34,924 nt of DNA from Aneurinibacillus thermoaerophilus (GTDB lineage: Bacteria > Bacillota > Bacilli > Aneurinibacillales > Aneurinibacillaceae): the NCBI RefSeq assembly GCF_900099925.1, contig NZ_FNDE01000039.1, positions 1 through 34,924 on the forward strand, written 5' to 3'. Position numbers and translations under genes: made by a program. This document shows positions 14,847 through 28,537 of this stretch, one piece after another. Numbering within the stretch: the first letter of the stretch is position 1; each line of letters starts with the position of its first letter. The notes beneath the pieces are model-generated. The model was not told the DNA's origin, ran no database searches, and saw nothing but the letters and a program-made list of their open reading frames with translations.

Positions 14847-15569
14847 ATGGATAATATCAAATTTTCAGAAAAAGATTTAGATACGATTCTTTCAAAAAAA
14901 ATGTTTTATCATCTATACCAACCTCTTTATAATCTTTCCAATTGGAAAATATACGGTTATGAAGCTTTTTTTCGGACTGAACAAGTAAATAACCCTGAAC
15001 TTTTTTTTCTTTTGGCTAAAAAATATCAAAAATTATATGAACTAGATATATTATCTATTTTCCATGCAATAGCAACATATTGGAGAAAACGCAAAGGATT
15101 TGAGTCAAAGTTATTTATAAATATATTTCCATCAACCATAATCCATCCTGAATTCACCAGATTTCTAAACGAAGTAACGTCCATTTTCACATTTAAAACA
15201 AAAAATATCGTATTTGAAATTAATGAACAAGAAGAAATAACGGATTTTAGCCTTATAAAAAAAGCGATTTATTCGTTAAAAGAACAGGGCTTTCAAATCG
15301 CTCTTGACGATGTAGGAAAAGGATTTTATTCTCTGCGGCACCTTATAGAACTAGAACCGGATTTTATTAAATTAGACAAATACTTCTCCCATAACCTGTC
15401 GAATTGTGAAAAGAAACAAAACCTTATTAAATCTTTAATTGATTACTGTAACGAGGAAATCGTCTTAATATTAGAAGGGATCGAAAAAGCGGAGGACTTG
15501 GCCATCGCTAAGGTACTGCATGTACCAATAGTCCAGGGATATTTATTAGATAAACCTTCCATTTTATAA
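14847..15569 (+). CDS. EAL-domain c-di-GMP phosphodiesterase
   Basis: 240 residues, a stand-alone EAL domain with no membrane helix or sensor. The signature is YGYEAFFR (Glu39; EAL has become EAF). The other metal and catalytic residues are kept: Asn in FINIFPS, Glu in IVFEINE, the Asp pair in ALDDVGKGFYS, Lys in FIKLDKYF, Glu in ILEGIEKAED and Gln in PIVQGYLLDKP. It should therefore be able to cleave c-di-GMP to pGpG. The start ATG 14847 has AAGCGGGGA upstream. It faces away from the GGDEF gene across the recombinase element. A/T-rich like the rest of this island. Confidence 0.85.
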   Translation: MDNIKFSEKDLDTILSKKMFYHLYQPLYNLSNWKIYGYEAFFRTEQVNNPELFFLLAKKYQKLYELDILSIFHAIATYWRKRKGFESKLFINIFPSTIIHPEFTRFLNEVTSIFTFKTKNIVFEINEQEEITDFSLIKKAIYSLKEQGFQIALDDVGKGFYSLRHLIELEPDFIKLDKYFSHNLSNCEKKQNLIKSLIDYCNEEIVLILEGIEKAEDLAIAKVLHVPIVQGYLLDKPSIL

Positions 15570-15614
15570 CATTCTCTTATGATAAAAATGATGGACTTCC
15601 CTAACATTCTAAGA

Positions 15615-15656
15615 AAAAACACGGCCAAGCTCTCAATAAGCTTGGCCGTGTTTTTC
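15615..15656. terminator. Bidirectional terminator between the EAL gene and gatB
   Basis: A long perfect stem, ACACGGCCAAGCT with AGCTTGGCCGTGT (arms within 15619-15651), is flanked by A run and T run. It can end both the plus-strand EAL transcript and the minus-strand gatCAB transcript. Confidence 0.9.
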
Positions 15657-15663
15657 TACTCGA

Positions 15664-17103
15664 TTACATTTTTGCCAGCGCATCGCGCAGCAACTGGTTG
15701 ACAAGTCCAGGGTTCGCTTTGCCTTTCGATGCCTTCATTACCTGACCAACCAGCGCACCGATAGCTTTTTCTTTGCCGGCTTTGAAGTCTGCCACCGCCT
15801 GTGGGTTGTTGGCGATCACTTCATCCACCATCTGCTTAATCGCGCCTTCGTCACTAATTTGCACAAGACCTTGTTCTTCGACGATTTTCTCCGGATCTTT
15901 ACCGGTTTCCATCATTTCTCTGAACACTTTCTTCGCGATTTTCGTGCTAATCGTGCCTTTGTCAATCAGCTTAATCATTTGCCCCAGTTGCTCTGGAGTC
16001 ATTTTAATGTCTTTCATTTCGGCTTCATTGGCATTCAAATAACCGATGACTTCGCCCATTATCCAGTTGGATACAGCTTTGGCGTCTACCCCCGTTTTCA
16101 CGGCAGCGTCAAAGAAATCGGAAATGTCTTTAGACATTGTAATAACGCCAGCATCGTATTCCGGCAAGCTATATTCGGAAATATAACGGGCTTTGCGCGC
16201 ATCCGGCAATTCCGGAATGGTAGCGCGAATTTGTTCTACCCATTCGCGGCTAATTTTTAATTTAATTAAATCCGGATCCGGAAAATAACGATAGTCGTGC
16301 GCTTCTTCCTTACCGCGCATGGAAACGGTACGGCCTTTTGCCTCGTCCCAGCGGCGCGTCTCTTGTACAACTTCGCCGCCATCGCGCAAAATTTCGGCCT
16401 GACGCATTTCTTCATATTCCAAGCCGCGCTGCACATTGCGGAATGAGTTAACATTCTTTAGTTCAGTGCGGGTGCCAAACTCTTTTTGTCCAACCGGACG
16501 AAGGCTGATATTGGCATCACAGCGCAGCGAGCCTTCTTCCATTTTTACGTCGGAAACCTCGCAATACTGCATGATCGCCTTCAATTTCTCCAAGTATGCA
16601 CGCGCTTCTTCCGGTGAACGCAAGTCCGGCTCGGATACGATCTCGACAAGCGGCGTACCCACACGATTATAATCCACGAGAGAGGCATAGCCGCTTTCTG
16701 CGTGTACAAGTTTGCCCGCGTCCTCTTCCAAATGCAGACGAGTAATACCAATACGTTTCGTTTGTCCGTTTACTTCAATATCAATCCAGCCATTCTTGCC
16801 GATCGGCTGGTCATATTGTGAAATTTGATACGCTTTCGGCAAATCCGGATAGAAGTAGTTTTTACGATCGAATTTGCTTTCTTCGGAGATTTCACAGTTC
16901 AGCGCAAGCGCCGCTTTCATCGCGAATTCTACCGCTTTTTTGTTCAGAACCGGGAGAACACCCGGATGACCGAGACAAATCGGACATGTATGCGTGTTCG
17001 GCGGCGCTCCAAATTCAGTGGAACAGCCGCAGAAAATTTTCGACTTGGTTGATAACTCAACATGAACTTCAAGCCCGATGACCGTTTCAAATTCTTTCGC
17101 CAT
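15664..17103 (-). CDS. gatB: Asp/Glu-tRNA amidotransferase subunit B
   Basis: 479 residues, full length. It begins [20 protein letters not shown] and contains the zinc-site cysteines in [21 protein letters not shown] and the motif YFPDPDLIK. The C-terminal part is the GatB/YqeY tail domain ending [13 protein letters not shown]. GatB binds the misacylated Glu-tRNA(Gln) or Asp-tRNA(Asn), phosphorylates the carboxyl group and receives ammonia from GatA. It is the last gene of gatC-gatA-gatB, 16 nt after gatA. Confidence 0.97.
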   Translation of the reverse strand: MAKEFETVIGLEVHVELSTKSKIFCGCSTEFGAPPNTHTCPICLGHPGVLPVLNKKAVEFAMKAALALNCEISEESKFDRKNYFYPDLPKAYQISQYDQPIGKNGWIDIEVNGQTKRIGITRLHLEEDAGKLVHAESGYASLVDYNRVGTPLVEIVSEPDLRSPEEARAYLEKLKAIMQYCEVSDVKMEEGSLRCDANISLRPVGQKEFGTRTELKNVNSFRNVQRGLEYEEMRQAEILRDGGEVVQETRRWDEAKGRTVSMRGKEEAHDYRYFPDPDLIKLKISREWVEQIRATIPELPDARKARYISEYSLPEYDAGVITMSKDISDFFDAAVKTGVDAKAVSNWIMGEVIGYLNANEAEMKDIKMTPEQLGQMIKLIDKGTISTKIAKKVFREMMETGKDPEKIVEEQGLVQISDEGAIKQMVDEVIANNPQAVADFKAGKEKAIGALVGQVMKASKGKANPGLVNQLLRDALAKM

Positions 17104-17119
17104 TCCTTATGTACCCCCT

Positions 17120-18580
17120 TTACAGCTCAGGACGAGCCTTATGATGTTCCGTATTTTGCTCGTAGGCATGCGCGACGCGTAAAATCGTCGCCTCATCGAA
17201 CGCTTTGCCGATAATCTGCAACCCAACAGGCAGGCCGTTGCTCGCAAAACCGCAGGGCACACTAATTGCCGGGATTCCGGCCAGATTTACAGGAATGGTA
17301 CAAATATCCTCCAGGTACATTGTGAGTGGGTCGCCCACTTTCTCGCCGATTTTGAACGCGGTTGTCGGCGCAGTTGGCCCGATGATCACATCATATTTTT
17401 CAAATACACTGTCGAAATCCTGCTTAATAAGCGTGCGCACCTGTTGCGCCTTTTTGTAATATGCATCATAGTAACCGGAGCTGAGCGCATAGGTGCCGAG
17501 CATAATACGACGCTTTACTTCCGGCCCTAATCCCCGACTGCGCGTTTCGCGATACATCTCAATCAGATTCTCCGCATTGTCCGCACGCACGCCGTAACGT
17601 ACACCATCATAACGAGCAAGGTTGGAGGATGCTTCGGAAGGCGCAATAATATAATATGTCGGTACAGCATACTCAGTATGCGGTAGCATAACTTCTTCGA
17701 CAATGGCGCCGAGTCGTTCCAGCACTTTCAACGCTTCCGTAACTTTTTGTTTTACTTCTGGATCAATTCCTTCCCCCATCAATTCTTTCGGCACGCCAAC
17801 GCGCAAGCCTTGAATTTCACCTGTCAACGCCGAAATATAGTCCGGAATTTCCACATCAGCGGACGTAGAATCAAACGGATCGTGCGCTGCAATCGCCTGC
17901 AAAACATACGCAGCGTCTTCAACATTTTTTGTGATCGGTCCGATTTGATCAAGCGAAGACGCAAATGCCACGAGACCGAAACGGGATACGAGACCATATG
18001 TCGGCTTCAATCCTACTACGCCACAGTAAGCCGCAGGCTGGCGAATCGATCCTCCCGTGTCGGACCCCAGCGAGAAGTATACCTGTCCAGCCGCAACAGA
18101 AGCTGCTGAACCACCGCTGGAGCCACCCGGTACATATTCCAGATTCCACGGATTATATGTGTTGTGAAAACCAGAGTTTTCCGTAGAACCACCCATCGCA
18201 AACTCATCCATGTTCAACTTTCCGATCATCACAGACTGCGCCGCATGCAAACGATCCATCACACTGGCATTGTAAATCGGGCTATAGTTAGCCAAAAGCT
18301 TACTGGCGCATGTTGTTGTTACGTTCTTCGTTACAATATTGTCTTTAATCCCCGCAGGCAGACCAAAAAGCAATCCCTTCTCCTCGCCGCGGGATTGCTG
18401 CTCGTCCAACTCCTTGGCGCGGGCACGCGCATTTTCTTCATCAAGTAAGATAAAAGCTCTCACTTTATCTTCCGTCCGGCCAATGCGCTCAAATGATGCA
18501 TTCACCAAATCTGAAACTGTAAGCTCCCCTTTATCTATTTCACTATGTATTTCTGTTAGCTTTTTATCAAATAAAGACAC
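17120..18580 (-). CDS. gatA: Asp/Glu-tRNA amidotransferase subunit A (glutaminase)
   Basis: 486 residues of the amidase-signature family. The catalytic Lys-Ser-Ser triad is visible: Lys in [10 protein letters not shown], cis-Ser in [10 protein letters not shown] and nucleophile Ser in [16 protein letters not shown]. It releases ammonia from glutamine for GatB. The start ATG 18580 has AAAGGAGG upstream and is 17 nt after gatC. Length is normal and the operon is complete. Confidence 0.97.
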   Translation of the reverse strand: MSLFDKKLTEIHSEIDKGELTVSDLVNASFERIGRTEDKVRAFILLDEENARARAKELDEQQSRGEEKGLLFGLPAGIKDNIVTKNVTTTCASKLLANYSPIYNASVMDRLHAAQSVMIGKLNMDEFAMGGSTENSGFHNTYNPWNLEYVPGGSSGGSAASVAAGQVYFSLGSDTGGSIRQPAAYCGVVGLKPTYGLVSRFGLVAFASSLDQIGPITKNVEDAAYVLQAIAAHDPFDSTSADVEIPDYISALTGEIQGLRVGVPKELMGEGIDPEVKQKVTEALKVLERLGAIVEEVMLPHTEYAVPTYYIIAPSEASSNLARYDGVRYGVRADNAENLIEMYRETRSRGLGPEVKRRIMLGTYALSSGYYDAYYKKAQQVRTLIKQDFDSVFEKYDVIIGPTAPTTAFKIGEKVGDPLTMYLEDICTIPVNLAGIPAISVPCGFASNGLPVGLQIIGKAFDEATILRVAHAYEQNTEHHKARPEL

Positions 18581-18597
18581 GTGGATGTCCTCCTTTC

Positions 18598-18888
18598 TTA
18601 TTCAATAACAGCCGGCACTTTGAACTGTCCATCTTCTTCGTCCGGCGCATTGCGCAAAGCTTCCTCGCGCTCAAGGGACGGGCGTACTTCATCGTCGCGC
18701 ATCACATTATAGACATCAAGTACATGGCTTGTCGGAGGCACGTTTGTCGTATCTAGTTCGTTCAGTTTACCTGCAAATTCAAGAATACTGTTTAATTGTT
18801 CTGTATATTTCACCGCTTCCTCTTCCGTAAGATTTAAGCGGGCCAGTTTCGCTACATATTCCACTTCGTTCCGCGAAATCGCGCTCAT
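18598..18888 (-). CDS. gatC: Asp/Glu-tRNA amidotransferase subunit C
   Basis: 96 residues. It begins [20 protein letters not shown] and contains [12 protein letters not shown] and [10 protein letters not shown], the usual GatC pattern. GatC wraps around and stabilises GatA in the GatCAB complex. AGGAGG precedes ATG 18888. First gene of the operon. Confidence 0.96.
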   Translation of the reverse strand: MSAISRNEVEYVAKLARLNLTEEEAVKYTEQLNSILEFAGKLNELDTTNVPPTSHVLDVYNVMRDDEVRPSLEREEALRNAPDEEDGQFKVPAVIE

Positions 18889-19094
18889 GTTTCCACCTCC
18901 TAATTCTGCTGGCTCTCTCCCGCCTTATGTGCTCATCTAAGGTAGGCAAACCTAGATAAAATCATACCAGAGAAACTATAGAGCCGCAACCAACCGTCCA
19001 CATGAGCGCTTTACAAAACCGTTGAACCCCTCATATTTCCAGTCTCAATCCTATTTATGAAAATCATTCTTTCACAAGAAAAAATATAGTTAGA

Positions 19095-19122
19095 TTGTAA
19101 TAAATAATCCGATAAATATACT
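19095..19122 (+). promoter_or_regulatory. Candidate sigma-A promoter of the chemoreceptor gene
   Basis: TTGTAA (19095-19100), a 16-nt spacer and TATACT (19117-19122) lie 37 nt before the start codon. A partial sigma-D-like CCGATA occurs in the spacer, but no TAAA box lies at the right distance. Confidence 0.5.
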
Positions 19123-19159
19123 GTAAAAACACTTCTTAAGAAAGGAGTAGGCGCAAAAA

Positions 19160-21208
19160 ATGAGATTTCGGAGCATCAAAACACGAATACTGGTTTCACT
19201 TCTTCCCACTTTTATCATCGTATTGTTATTCATCACATTATTTACCTATTTTTATAGCAAATCATTAATCAATGGGCAAATCGAAACCAATATGCATCAG
19301 CAGTTACAAAGCATTACAAACAAAATCGAGAAAGACTTAATCACGCACAAAAAAATGCCTGAATTAGTAGCCCGTACCGCTGAATTTTCCGCTTTATCCT
19401 ATACGAAGGAACAATACAGCGCCATATTAAAAAATGCGCTAGGCACTAACAAGGAGACCCTTGGAATGGGAATCTTCTTTGAACCTTATAAATACAAACC
19501 TGACGTTAAATACTTTTCTTTATATGCTCACCGTAAAGGCGATAACATCGAGATTACGGAGGAATTTAACAATCCAGAATATGATTATCCAAACACTGAT
19601 TGGTATCAGACTGGAAAAAACAGCAAGCAACCAGCGGTCTATACCGATCCATATTTTGATACTGTAATCAATACTTCCGTGGTAACCGTCAGTGTACCCT
19701 TTTACAGCCAACAACGTGAGTTTTTGGGTATTATCACATGCGACATCGACTTAGCCAGCTTGCAGAAAATGATAAACTCAACCAAAGTCGGGGATACAGG
19801 ACGCGCGTTTCTGCTTGACAGCAAAGGAACGTATCTGGCGGATGCCGACAAAAATAAAATGATGAAAGTCAACATTAAAAACGATCCGAACTCCTCACTT
19901 GCTCAGACGTCATCTCATTTATTAAGCGGGAACGACGGAATGGTTACATATAACGATAAACAAGGTGTTAACCGAATCTACTACAAGAGGATTCCGGAGA
20001 ACAATTGGGTACTTGCTCTAATTATCCCAGAAGAAGAGCTACTTGCCCCTGTCCATTCTCTTGTAAATGCGCTGATCTTGACAACTGTTATTGCGATCGC
20101 TATCACCATCGCGATTATCCTTTTATACAGTCGCTATATTACCAACAATATTGAGCGGGTCAATCAATTGTCCGCAGCGATGTCCGACGGCGATTTTACG
20201 CAGAACATCGAGGTCAAAACAGAGGACGAATTCGGGCAAATGTTCCGCAATTTCAACATTATGACGCGGACGCTCAAAGACATGATGGGACAAATTGCTT
20301 CCCATACTCATCAAGTGGCCTCTACTTCTGAACAATTGACGGCCGGCTCCGAACAGACAAGCAAAGCGACAGAACAAATTACGGAGTCCATGATGGAAGT
20401 AGCCAGCGGCACTGACCAGCAAGTATCGATAGTAGAAGATGCAAAAAAAGTAGTATCTGAAATCTCAGAAAGTATGACCAGTATCATGCGCGAAATTCAA
20501 CAGGTAAACGAGCGTGCAAGGATAGCGGCGGAAAAAGCAGAGAACGGCAATCACAACGCAAAAGAAATTACGGAACAAATCAATAACATTCATCAGCGTG
20601 TAGAAAAACTGGCACAGGCCATACGCGCGCTCGGAGAGAAATCTAAGGAAATTACTCATATCGTATCCTTGATTACCTCTATTTCCGAGCAAACGAATCT
20701 TCTGGCTTTAAACGCGGCGATCGAAGCAGCGCGGGCTGGAGAGCACGGAAGAGGATTCTCTATCGTAGCGGACGAAGTGCGCAAGCTTGCTGAACAATCC
20801 GCTCAATCAGCCGGCCAAATCGGACATTTGATTGCCGAAATCCAGCATGAAACCCACCAGGCGATTGAAATGATGAACGAAGCAAACGCGGAAGTTGAAC
20901 AGGGAATGGTAATGGTGGACAGCGCTTCGCAGTCATTTGAAGATATCCTGAAGGCTGCTGAAGACGTATTTGCACATGCAAAGGAAGTAAATACGATCGT
21001 AGAACAAATCAATACCGAAAAAGAGAACATGACGGAGGCAGTAAGCAAAATTGCTCTCATTTCTGAACAAACAGCCGAGCTTACCCAAAGCGTGGCGGCG
21101 GCCGCGGAAGAGCAAAATGCTTCCATGGAAGAGATCGCTTCAGCCTCCCATACGCTTACGAAAATGGCAGAGGAACTGCATGATTTAATGAGCAAATTCA
21201 AGGTATAA
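19160..21208 (+). CDS. Methyl-accepting chemotaxis protein with dCache-type sensor
   Basis: 682 residues. TM1 is at about 11-33. A large extracytoplasmic dCache region (about 34-300) has [20 protein letters not shown] and VVTVSVPF, typical of amino-acid or amine-binding Cache sensors. TM2 is at about 301-325, followed by HAMP. The cytoplasmic signalling domain has its highly conserved hairpin tip [19 protein letters not shown] and [19 protein letters not shown], and several Gln/Glu-rich methylation stretches. It signals to CheA/CheW. Ligand unknown. It converges on the ureohydrolase gene. AAAGGAG lies upstream of ATG 19160. Confidence 0.93.
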   Translation: MRFRSIKTRILVSLLPTFIIVLLFITLFTYFYSKSLINGQIETNMHQQLQSITNKIEKDLITHKKMPELVARTAEFSALSYTKEQYSAILKNALGTNKETLGMGIFFEPYKYKPDVKYFSLYAHRKGDNIEITEEFNNPEYDYPNTDWYQTGKNSKQPAVYTDPYFDTVINTSVVTVSVPFYSQQREFLGIITCDIDLASLQKMINSTKVGDTGRAFLLDSKGTYLADADKNKMMKVNIKNDPNSSLAQTSSHLLSGNDGMVTYNDKQGVNRIYYKRIPENNWVLALIIPEEELLAPVHSLVNALILTTVIAIAITIAIILLYSRYITNNIERVNQLSAAMSDGDFTQNIEVKTEDEFGQMFRNFNIMTRTLKDMMGQIASHTHQVASTSEQLTAGSEQTSKATEQITESMMEVASGTDQQVSIVEDAKKVVSEISESMTSIMREIQQVNERARIAAEKAENGNHNAKEITEQINNIHQRVEKLAQAIRALGEKSKEITHIVSLITSISEQTNLLALNAAIEAARAGEHGRGFSIVADEVRKLAEQSAQSAGQIGHLIAEIQHETHQAIEMMNEANAEVEQGMVMVDSASQSFEDILKAAEDVFAHAKEVNTIVEQINTEKENMTEAVSKIALISEQTAELTQSVAAAAEEQNASMEEIASASHTLTKMAEELHDLMSKFKV

Positions 21209-21213
21209 TAAAG

Positions 21214-21252
21214 CAGGCAGGGATTTTTTCCCTGCCCTTTTCTTTTCTTCAA
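21214..21252 (+). terminator. Terminator of the chemoreceptor gene
   Basis: An 8-bp stem GGCAGGGA / TCCCTGCC (21216-21236) with a TTTTT loop is followed by CTTTTCTTTTC. Confidence 0.85.
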
Positions 21253-21266
21253 TCCCTCGAGATAAA

Positions 21267-22256
21267 TCAACGATTTTGCGTACTTTCACCATGTGCAACC
21301 GCCTCTTGTTCCACTTTTTTCTGCAGCGCAAGATGCGTAATAAATTCAAAGATGACATTCGAAGCCGCGTTGGCCGTAATCTGTCCATGATCAAACGATG
21401 GAAGCACTTCTACCAGATCAAACGCGACAAAATTCAATCCTTCCAACCCCCGTACCAATTGAAGCGCCTCCGTCGTTGTTGCTCCGGCTACTTCCGGCGT
21501 TCCTGTTCCCGGCGCGTATGCCGGGTCAATGAAATCAATGTCAAACGATAAGAAAAGCGGGCCGTGTCCCGCACGTTTGCGGATGCGTTCGATGACTGCT
21601 GGAATGCCCATCTCTTGCACTTCATGCATTTCTACAACATCGAAGCCCATGTTGCGCGCATCGTCCAAATCTTCCGGCGCATAAAGCCCACCACGCATAC
21701 CGACCTGAATACAGCGATTCATATCAAGCAAACCTTCCTCATATGCGCGCCGGAATGGTGTGCCATGATTGTATTTCTTTCCGAAATAAGAATCCCATGT
21801 GTCGCTATGCGCATCAAAATGCACCAGGCCGACAGGTCCATACGCTTTAGCAACCGCGCGCAATTCAGCAAGCGTAATAGAATGATCCCCGCCAATTGTA
21901 ATCGGCACGACGCCTTTTTCAAGAATCGGCAACAAGCCTTCTTCAATCTTTTTATAAGATTCCTCGATGTATCCTGGTACGACCGGCAGATCTCCATAGT
22001 CGACGCCAGATAAATAATCGAATACATTGATTTTCCTCACTGGATTATATGGACGTAATAAAATAGAAAAGTCACGCACAGCCCCAGGGCCAAAACGTGC
22101 TCCAGCCCGGAATGAAGCACCCGTGTCAAACGGCGCGCCAAGCACAACGAAATCCACGTCTTCTGTCGTTTGAACATAAGGCAGACGCATAAACGTACGC
22201 ACGCCGCAAAAACGTGGAGATTCGAATGAATTTGCCGGTTCATATTTTTTTGTCAT
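21267..22256 (-). CDS. Ureohydrolase (agmatinase/guanidinobutyrase family), sigma-54 controlled
   Basis: 329 residues of the arginase/agmatinase fold. The metal-binding motifs are complete: GGDHSITL, HFDAHSDTW and SFDIDFIDPAYAPGTGTPE. The latter with EVAGATTTEAL is closer to agmatinase and guanidinobutyrase than to arginase. It should hydrolyse a guanidino compound to an amine plus urea. The exact substrate (agmatine, 4-guanidinobutyrate or guanidine) cannot be decided. It has a sigma-54 promoter and lies next to a sigma-54 activator, so it is probably induced by a nitrogen or carbon substrate rather than serving constitutive polyamine synthesis. The start ATG 22256 has GGAGGGG upstream. The C-terminal tail past about residue 310 is charged and variable. 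Confidence 0.85.
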   Translation of the reverse strand: MTKKYEPANSFESPRFCGVRTFMRLPYVQTTEDVDFVVLGAPFDTGASFRAGARFGPGAVRDFSILLRPYNPVRKINVFDYLSGVDYGDLPVVPGYIEESYKKIEEGLLPILEKGVVPITIGGDHSITLAELRAVAKAYGPVGLVHFDAHSDTWDSYFGKKYNHGTPFRRAYEEGLLDMNRCIQVGMRGGLYAPEDLDDARNMGFDVVEMHEVQEMGIPAVIERIRKRAGHGPLFLSFDIDFIDPAYAPGTGTPEVAGATTTEALQLVRGLEGLNFVAFDLVEVLPSFDHGQITANAASNVIFEFITHLALQKKVEQEAVAHGESTQNR

Positions 22257-22365
22257 GACGTATCCCCTCCAGCTTTCTTATGCATATGTTCACATCTTCG
22301 CTTTATTCTCATAAGCAAATCTCATACCAACTATATATTTCCTTGTAAAAACCGGGGATACGTCA
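22256..22365. repeat. 12-bp inverted repeat bracketing the ureohydrolase promoter
   Basis: TGACGTATCCCC at 22256-22267 and its exact reverse complement GGGGATACGTCA at 22354-22365 have centres 98 bp apart. One copy overlaps the ureohydrolase ribosome binding site and start codon; the other is about 50 bp upstream of the predicted transcription start. These are candidate binding sites for the adjacent activator. Confidence 0.7.
22311..22331 (-). promoter_or_regulatory. Sigma-54 promoter of the ureohydrolase gene
   Basis: The minus strand reads TTGGTATGAGATTTGCTT. This matches the -24/-12 consensus TGGCACGnnnnTTGCA/T with GG and GC exactly 10 nt apart. Transcription should start near 22304, leaving a leader of about 48 nt. 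The adjacent activator gene strongly supports it. Confidence 0.8.
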
Positions 22366-22396
22366 AATTCCTCTCCCAATCTTCCTTGCGTTTGAT

Positions 22397-23818
22397 TCAT
22401 TTTTGAATAGACGTGCCCTTATCCCTTATTTTTCTATACTTCTGCAACCGACGTACGACGGATGGCTGACTGATTCCCAACCGCTTCGCCATTTCATGCG
22501 TAGTCCGACATTCTTTGTACGCCTGCATAATTATCTTCTCTTCCACTTCTTCGAGAATATCTTTCAGCTTACGAGCAGGAAAAGATACTGGGATTTCTGC
22601 CGCCTCCGCTTCCTTACGCAATGCCTCCGGAAGATGCTCAATTGAAATCACGGGCTCCTCTGTTGTCACCACCAACCGTTCTATCACGCTTTCCACTTCG
22701 CGTACATTGCCGGGCCAGCCATAATTCAGCAACGCTTGAACAGCCGATTCATCCATCCTTTTTTCCAATCCGTATTTTTTAGAAAACTTCGCAAGAAAAA
22801 TACGAATAAGCGGGAGAATGTCTTCCGGCCGTTGACGCAGTGGCGCAATTTCAATCGGTATAACATTCAGCCGAAAGTACAAATCTTGCCGGAATTTCCC
22901 TTCGCGTACCATCTCCGCTAAGTCCCGATTCGTGGCAGCAATCAGACGAAAGTCAACTTGCTTTGAGCGCGTGTCGCCTACAGGTGTAATTTTTTTCTCC
23001 TGGATGACCTTGAGCAACTTCGCCTGCAACGCGAGCGGCATCTCTCCTATTTCATCCAGAAACAACGTGCCTTTGTCAGCCAATTCAATAATACCAGGCT
23101 TTCCGCTCTTGCTGGCGCCGGTAAATGAGCCGGAAGCATAACCGAACAATTCTGATTCCAAAAGCCCTTCTGGAATCGCACCACAATTTATTTCGATAAA
23201 AGGCTGTGCTTTACGCTCGCTTTTTCTGTGAATCGCTTTAGCAATCACGTTTTTGCCAACTCCAGATTCCCCAAGCAGCAATACAGTCGTATCCACCTTA
23301 GCAACACGTTGCACAAGTGTAATGACGCGTTTCATCTGTGGACTTTCAGCAATGACGCCGGGGATGCGTGTTTCCTTTTCGCGCAATTCTTCAAGTTCGC
23401 TTTCATAACGCTTAACTTGCTCCGTCAACTTCTCAAAGCTTTCCTTTAGCGCCATAATTTCAGTCATATCGTGAGAATAGCTGACAACACGCACAAGCTG
23501 TTTTTGTTTATCAAACACCGGATAACCAGTAGCCATAACAACTTTACCTGTTTTCGTATGCTGAATAAGCTGCTGTTTTTGTTTTGTTTCCAGTACACGC
23601 CGGGTAACAGAAGGACTGAAAATTCCTACCTTCTCCAATTGTTCTGTGCTCTTTCCATACAACTCTTCCGGTGCAATGCCGTATATTTCACGACAATTAT
23701 CGCTAACTCGTAATATATTTCCTTCTCCGTCCGCAATGACAATATTATCTGTCGATGTCTCGATAATGGCTTTTAGTTCCATCAAAACATCATCCAGCTT
23801 CTCTTTGTTCTCTCGCAT
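22397..23818 (-). CDS. Sigma-54-dependent transcriptional activator (PAS-AAA+-HTH, RocR-like)
   Basis: 473 residues. A PAS sensor (about 14-115, with NIVIADGEGNILRVSDNCRE) is followed by a coiled linker and the AAA+ domain: Walker A GESGVGKNVIAKA, the sigma-54 contact loop GSFTGA (Ser instead of the usual Ala), Walker B GTLFLDEIGEM, and sensor RLIAATNRDL. The C-terminal Fis-type HTH is THEMAKRLGISQPSVVRRLQKY. It uses ATP hydrolysis to open sigma-54 promoters. The obvious target is the ureohydrolase gene 140 bp downstream, with its sigma-54 promoter. The effector probably binds the PAS domain and may be a guanidino compound or product; this is inference. It has no receiver domain, so it is not part of a two-component system. 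Confidence 0.92.
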   Translation of the reverse strand: MRENKEKLDDVLMELKAIIETSTDNIVIADGEGNILRVSDNCREIYGIAPEELYGKSTEQLEKVGIFSPSVTRRVLETKQKQQLIQHTKTGKVVMATGYPVFDKQKQLVRVVSYSHDMTEIMALKESFEKLTEQVKRYESELEELREKETRIPGVIAESPQMKRVITLVQRVAKVDTTVLLLGESGVGKNVIAKAIHRKSERKAQPFIEINCGAIPEGLLESELFGYASGSFTGASKSGKPGIIELADKGTLFLDEIGEMPLALQAKLLKVIQEKKITPVGDTRSKQVDFRLIAATNRDLAEMVREGKFRQDLYFRLNVIPIEIAPLRQRPEDILPLIRIFLAKFSKKYGLEKRMDESAVQALLNYGWPGNVREVESVIERLVVTTEEPVISIEHLPEALRKEAEAAEIPVSFPARKLKDILEEVEEKIIMQAYKECRTTHEMAKRLGISQPSVVRRLQKYRKIRDKGTSIQK

Positions 23819-23967
23819 CTATCCATCACTTCCTCAAAACACTCATAAAACATTGTGCCTTTATTATATTATATTTACACATTCCGACGAATTGATTTAA
23901 TCATGAATTACTATCAATCATTTTTATTCAAAAATGAATTAAAACAAGCCAAAGTAAATGAAGCAAA

Positions 23968-24008
23968 TACAAAAGGGCCCTATTTCCTAAAGGAACAGAG
24001 CCCTTTCA
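23968..24008 (-). terminator. Terminator of the pcrA-ligA transcript
   Basis: A long near-perfect stem, AAAGGGCcCTaTTTCCT with AGGAACAGAGCCCTTT (23972-24006), is followed on the minus strand by TTTTGTATTTG, about 11 nt after the ligA stop. Confidence 0.8.
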
Positions 24009-24017
24009 TCATTTCCT

Positions 24018-28305
<4,288 letters not shown>

Positions 28306-28463
28306 GGCGAATGACTCCTTTCCCAAGCAAACGTTTCCCTGTCATTATAACAAACAGTCCTCCATGCAATCACCTATACAGATGCTCTTTACTATCTTAA
28401 TATTTTACCTTTTGTTTTATGGTGAGAGGATAGAAAAGAAAACAAAAAGATTAGCCAAAAATG
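28306..28463. other. Divergent intergenic region between pcrA and the XRE regulator
   Basis: No gene is seen. It must contain the pcrA-ligA promoter on the minus strand. In this genome pcrB is not directly upstream of pcrA as in Bacillus. Confidence 0.4.
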
Positions 28464-28497
28464 TTGACTTTTTGCTTAAAAAGTGTAAATTTACACT
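28464..28497 (+). promoter_or_regulatory. Promoter with a 16-bp palindromic operator before the XRE/ABC module
   Basis: TTGACT (28464-28469) and TAAATT (28486-28491), 16 nt apart, form a sigma-A-like promoter. A perfect palindrome AGTGTAAATTTACACT (28482-28497) covers the -10. A protein bound there would block transcription; the XRE protein encoded 40 nt downstream is the obvious candidate. Confidence 0.6.
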
Positions 28498-28537
28498 ATA
28501 AGGATTATTTTTCATCTCATTTTGAAAGGAGTTTTCT

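Noticed and set aside
19101-19122. Sigma-D promoter for the chemoreceptor gene
   Set aside because: CCGATA is present, but no TAAA box at 13-16 nt upstream; the sigma-A pair TTGTAA/TATACT with 16-nt spacing fits better.
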